Source of the DNA: a virus
Strand: one strand, 5' to 3'
DNA: 22,704 nt
IMG/VR virus record: IMGVR_UViG_3300034418_004872
Location: 1 to 22,704 of that record
The notes beneath the pieces were generated by a model that ran no database searches, was not told where the DNA came from, and was given only the letters and a program-made list of their open reading frames with translations. The translations under genes and the position numbers were made by a program. Below, piece by piece: positions 20,559 through 22,704 of the stretch (its first letter is position 1; every line of letters starts with the position of its first letter).

Positions 20559-20864
20559 ATGGAACGAAAAGAATTAGAAGCCTTATTAAATAAGCACTAT
20601 GAGAATTATAGACACTCTGATAGTTTACATGGAGAAACCCTTGATTATGTTATTGATGCAATGCAAGAAGCATTAAGTATAGATGGTGCTAGTAATTGGG
20701 TGGCGGTTAAAGAGCGATTACCTGATAATAACGACATGAAAAATATATTTAAAGGTGATTGTATTAAAAATATACATTGGTTTATTGGAAAATATATAAA
20801 CGGCAAACATTATTACAATGAATGTGCCTATTGTAAAAAAAAACAATCAATAGATTTAGATTAA
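20559..20864 (+). CDS. 101-aa protein with partial DUF551-like motif
   Basis: This 101-aa protein has an N-terminal helical half (ERKELEALLNKHYENYRHSD, DAMQEALSIDG). A motif NWVAVKERLPDNN (about residues 46-58) follows, matching the W-x-x-(V/P)-x-E/D-R-L-P opening of DUF551-type phage proteins. The usual DUF551 continuation is absent. Instead the protein goes into FKGDCIKNIHWFIGKYINGK and a CAYCKKKQ end, as if two gene ends had been joined. The CxxC could bind zinc. It lies 2 nt before the methyltransferase, probably co-transcribed. Function unknown. Confidence 0.55.
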   Translation: MERKELEALLNKHYENYRHSDSLHGETLDYVIDAMQEALSIDGASNWVAVKERLPDNNDMKNIFKGDCIKNIHWFIGKYINGKHYYNECAYCKKKQSIDLD

Positions 20865-20866
20865 TT

Positions 20867-21637
20867 ATGATAGATTTAAGATTGGGCGATTGCCTTGAAG
20901 TAATGAAAACGATTGAAGATAATAGTATTGATTTGATACTTGCAGATTTACCATACGGAACAACCGAATGTAAATGGGACAGCATAATACCACTAAATGA
21001 ATTATGGCAACAATACAAAAGAATATTAAAAAAAACAGGTTGTATTGTTTTAACAGGAACACAGCCTTTTACAACTAAATTAATAAGTAGTAATTACGAT
21101 ATGTTTAAGTATGAGTTAATTTGGGATAAGGTTTTACCTACTGGCTTTGCAAACGCTAAATATCAGCCAATGAAGCAACACGAAAACATATTAGTTTTTG
21201 CAAATGGTAAAACAACATACAATCCACAAAAGATAAAAAGAGATAAGCCAAGAAAATATAATAGAACTCATAAAAAATATGAAGGAAGTGAAAATTTAAA
21301 AGGTGGACACGATGGCAAAGATAGAATTTTAGAATACTACGAACCAAGAAGTATCCAGAAATTTAGCAATGCCAACCAAAAGAAAAAAGTACACCAAACA
21401 CAAAAACCTTTACCATTGTTTGAAATGCTCGTAAAAACATACTCAAACGAGGGTGAAACTGTTTTGGACAATACTATTGGAAGCGGAACGACTGCTATTG
21501 CTTGTATGAATACAAATAGAAACTGTATAGGAATTGAAAAAGATATTGACATTTACAATCTTGCTAAAAAAAGGGTGAAAGAAAAAAAAGAAGAAAAAGA
21601 TAATGAACCACCAACTTTATTTAATGCACAGACCTAA
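20867..21637 (+). CDS. DNA amino-methyltransferase, DLPYGTT type (island 2)
   Basis: This 256-aa beta-class methyltransferase has catalytic DLPYGTT at residues 27-33, HQTQKP at 176-181 (a variant of HPTQKP) and the SAM-binding LDNTIGSGTTAIA at 200-212. Its start MIDLRLGDCLE and the block MKQHENILVF align with the 6294-7073 enzyme throughout, while the central region (about residues 125-170), likely part of target recognition, differs. The two are paralogues of separate specificity or separate acquisition. No restriction partner is nearby. It is followed directly by the cassette-end-like sequence at 21638. Confidence 0.88.
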   Translation: MIDLRLGDCLEVMKTIEDNSIDLILADLPYGTTECKWDSIIPLNELWQQYKRILKKTGCIVLTGTQPFTTKLISSNYDMFKYELIWDKVLPTGFANAKYQPMKQHENILVFANGKTTYNPQKIKRDKPRKYNRTHKKYEGSENLKGGHDGKDRILEYYEPRSIQKFSNANQKKKVHQTQKPLPLFEMLVKTYSNEGETVLDNTIGSGTTAIACMNTNRNCIGIEKDIDIYNLAKKRVKEKKEEKDNEPPTLFNAQT

Positions 21638-21663
21638 GCACTTGCCTACAACACCGTATAACC
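21638..21663. repeat. Cassette-end-like sequence after the methyltransferase
   Basis: GCACTTGCCTACAACACCGT and the following TATAACC begin immediately after the methyltransferase stop. It shares GCACTTG, a CCTAC/GTAGG block and a TATAA element with the right inverted repeat of cassette 1 (7080-7105), but the middle is rearranged. No matching left partner was found near 20559. It may be the trace of an older cassette boundary. Confidence 0.45.
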
Positions 21664-21687
21664 ATAACAACCTATAAACTAAAAATT

Positions 21688-22365
21688 ATGAAAAAATGTA
21701 CTAAGTGCGGAGAAACTAAAGAACTAAGTGAGTTTAATAAAACTAAAAACACAGCTTCAGGAGTTCATTCTTGTTGTAAATGTTGTGATAAAAAGTGGAG
21801 AGAAGAAAATAAAGAAGATACAAAAATAAAACAGAAAGAATACCGTGAAGATAATAAAGAAAAAATAAAAATAAAACAGAAAGAATACCGTGAAGATAAT
21901 AAAGAAAAAATAAAAATAAATCGAAAAGAATATTATCAAAATAACAAAGAAAAATTTAAAAGATACCGTGAAAATAACAAAGAAAAAATAAATGAGCGGA
22001 TGAGAAAATATAAAAAAGACAGAAAAAAAACAGACCCATTATTTAAGTTAACTTGTAATTTAAAAACAAGAACTAGTCTGGCTTTTAAAAATAAAAATTG
22101 GATTAAAAATGGAGGCAGCGAGCAACTACTAGGTATAGATTATGAGCGTTGCAAGCTACATTTAGAACGCCAGTTTACTAATGGTATGAGTTGGGATAAC
22201 TACGGTGACTGGCATATAGATCACATTATACCTTTATCATCTGCAACTACTGAAGTAGAACTACGTAAGCTATGCCACTATACAAACCTACAACCATTAT
22301 GGGCGTATGATAATATGTCTAAGGGCGCTACAATGCCAGAGGTACAAATACAATTAAGAGTTTAG
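21688..22365 (+). CDS. HNH endonuclease with zinc finger and lysine-rich repeats
   Basis: This 225-aa protein begins with a zinc-finger-like region (Cys4, Cys7, then a CCKCC cluster at 29-33) of the kind found in phage HNH homing-type nucleases. Residues 46-90 are a 15-aa repeat (KIKQKEYREDNKEKI twice, then a degenerate KINRKEYYQNNKEKF), forming a long basic helical arm. The HNH core is at the end: GMSWDNYGDWHIDHIIPLSS (His176, His179), TNLQPLW (Asn200) and DNMSKG (Asn209). It likely cuts DNA to spread itself, or nicks DNA as an accessory. It converges on the tape-measure gene with a 5-nt gap. Confidence 0.82.
   Translation: MKKCTKCGETKELSEFNKTKNTASGVHSCCKCCDKKWREENKEDTKIKQKEYREDNKEKIKIKQKEYREDNKEKIKINRKEYYQNNKEKFKRYRENNKEKINERMRKYKKDRKKTDPLFKLTCNLKTRTSLAFKNKNWIKNGGSEQLLGIDYERCKLHLERQFTNGMSWDNYGDWHIDHIIPLSSATTEVELRKLCHYTNLQPLWAYDNMSKGATMPEVQIQLRV
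21823..21957 (+). repeat. Tandem 45-bp coding repeat in the HNH gene
   Basis: Two nearly identical 45-bp copies (21823-21867 and 21868-21912) and a third diverged copy (21913-21957) encode the 15-residue charged unit. The near identity of the first two copies suggests recent slippage or duplication, so copy number may vary between relatives. Confidence 0.8.
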
Positions 22366-22370
22366 ATTCA

Positions 22371-22704
22371 TTACAAACTAGCTCCACCTTCAATATTCCT
22401 ATCCATTTCCTGACGTGAAGTGACGTCTTTAGAAGTGACATAAGCCTTGACGGGTTGCGTTCCCGATTGTACGCTATCTGCTATTTGATTAGATTTCGTA
22501 CCTTGTACTAGATTGAACGCAGGAGGTTTTGGAGCGCCCCCTCCACCACCTACTCCACCACCTACAAACCCAGAGCCTGTGGCAGATGGTATCTTTGTTT
22601 TAGTGATTTTAATAATTTGAGATACCCCAGTTGCACCCACTAACGCTGCTGCTACAATCGCAGGAACTGTTGGCAATGTGGCAAAGGCTTGCATTATACC
22701 CTGA
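22371..22704 (-). CDS. Tape-measure protein, C-terminal part (truncated by window edge)
   Basis: The frame is open beyond the ATG at 22694 to the window edge (upstream codons Q-G-I), so this is the C-terminal portion of a longer protein. It shows a hydrophobic stretch VPAIVAAALVGATGVSQI, a Gly-rich segment (GFVGGGVGGGGGAPKPP) and the end YVTSKDVTSRQEMDRNIE. A transmembrane-like helix, then a glycine-rich linker and a V-x-x-x-D-V/I-T-x-x-Q-x-x-x-x-R-I tail is typical of tape-measure C-termini in Bacteroidota phages. It would set tail length and pass into the host during DNA entry. Confidence 0.68.
   Translation of the reverse strand, partial: QGIMQAFATLPTVPAIVAAALVGATGVSQIIKITKTKIPSATGSGFVGGGVGGGGGAPKPPAFNLVQGTKSNQIADSVQSGTQPVKAYVTSKDVTSRQEMDRNIEGGASL

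Larger units (their letters stand above)
20495..22365 (+). mobile_element. Island 2: rightward cargo operon in the structural cluster
   Basis: Three plus-strand genes (101-aa protein, amino-methyltransferase, HNH nuclease) with their own promoter lie head-to-head with the protease gene and tail-to-tail with the tape-measure gene, 5 nt away. The content mirrors island 1: methyltransferase plus homing-type nuclease plus small protein. A cassette-end-like sequence follows the methyltransferase stop. I could not find long flanking direct repeats here, so the limits are set by gene orientation. Confidence 0.5.

Noticed and set aside
21757-21939. Minus-strand Phe/Ile/Tyr-rich frame that looks like a membrane protein
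   Set aside because: It is the antisense of the Lys/Glu repeats in the HNH gene; the hydrophobicity is a by-product of AAA/GAA codons.
21823-21957. Possible CRISPR-like repeat array
   Set aside because: The repeats are contiguous 45-bp coding units without spacers and keep the reading frame.
1-22704. tRNA genes, integrase or attachment sites
   Set aside because: I saw no cloverleaf-like sequence, no tyrosine or serine recombinase motif, and no tRNA-derived duplication on reading both strands.

Overview
The window looks like a stretch of a tailed bacteriophage or prophage from a Bacteroidota host, most likely a flavobacterium. The evidence is AT-rich DNA, A-rich leaders instead of Shine-Dalgarno sequences, promoter-like TAnnTTTG boxes, and several gene families typical of Bacteroidota phages (the DUF3127 SSB-like protein, the portal with a C-terminal NCKHWWQ domain, the tape-measure C-terminus). 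No integrase, terminase, replicative helicase or tRNA is visible, so whether it is integrated or free cannot be decided here.

Backbone, all on the minus strand and read from high to low coordinates. A tape-measure C-terminus enters from the right edge (22704-22371). The structural block follows: prohead protease/scaffold, a small capsid-associated protein, major capsid protein, tail-tube-like protein, a strong hairpin terminator, a 100-aa protein, portal, connector-like protein, a second tail-tube-like paralogue, a fibre with YadA/Hep_Hag-like repeats, a BppU-N-like protein, a fibre-like protein and an SGNH hydrolase (20416-9995). Next comes a lysis and membrane block: a 38-aa nonapeptide-repeat protein, a membrane protein, an XhlA-like protein, a GH24 endolysin and a 3TM holin (9992-8321). 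The leftmost block (5999-120) is a tightly overlapping early operon. It holds many very small proteins, four of which I recovered by hand translation (51, 55, 40 and 59 aa), then a possible annealing protein, the SSB-like protein, an HNH-like protein, a RusA-like resolvase, an exported beta-rich protein, a C5 methyltransferase, a metallophosphoesterase and an amino-methyltransferase.

Two islands break this pattern, and every convincing plus-strand gene lies in them. Island 1 (about 6092-8325) carries an amino-methyltransferase, a GIY-YIG nuclease and a 69-aa protein. Island 2 (about 20495-22365) carries a 101-aa protein, a paralogous amino-methyltransferase and an HNH nuclease. Island 1 has a clear cassette architecture. 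The same 52-bp left flank and 89-bp right flank each occur twice, around two unrelated payload genes. Directly inside the flanks, each payload has its own inverted-repeat pair; the pairs differ between payloads but match within each payload. The left flank runs into an imperfect palindrome (TAACG...TATATG...TATAC...TGTTA) reminiscent of folded recombination sites. The nuclease gene is bracketed by 27-bp direct repeats. This is the best candidate for an undescribed system in the window: a phage-borne gene-cassette exchange locus that accumulates methyltransferases and homing-type nucleases.

In total there are four DNA methyltransferases and no recognisable cognate restriction enzyme, which fits phage anti-restriction or epigenetic self-marking. 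Other notable points are a repeat peptide whose copies differ only at synonymous sites, an SGNH-hydrolase gene whose reading frame extends 130 codons upstream without an ATG, and a structural gene order that departs from the usual siphophage layout.
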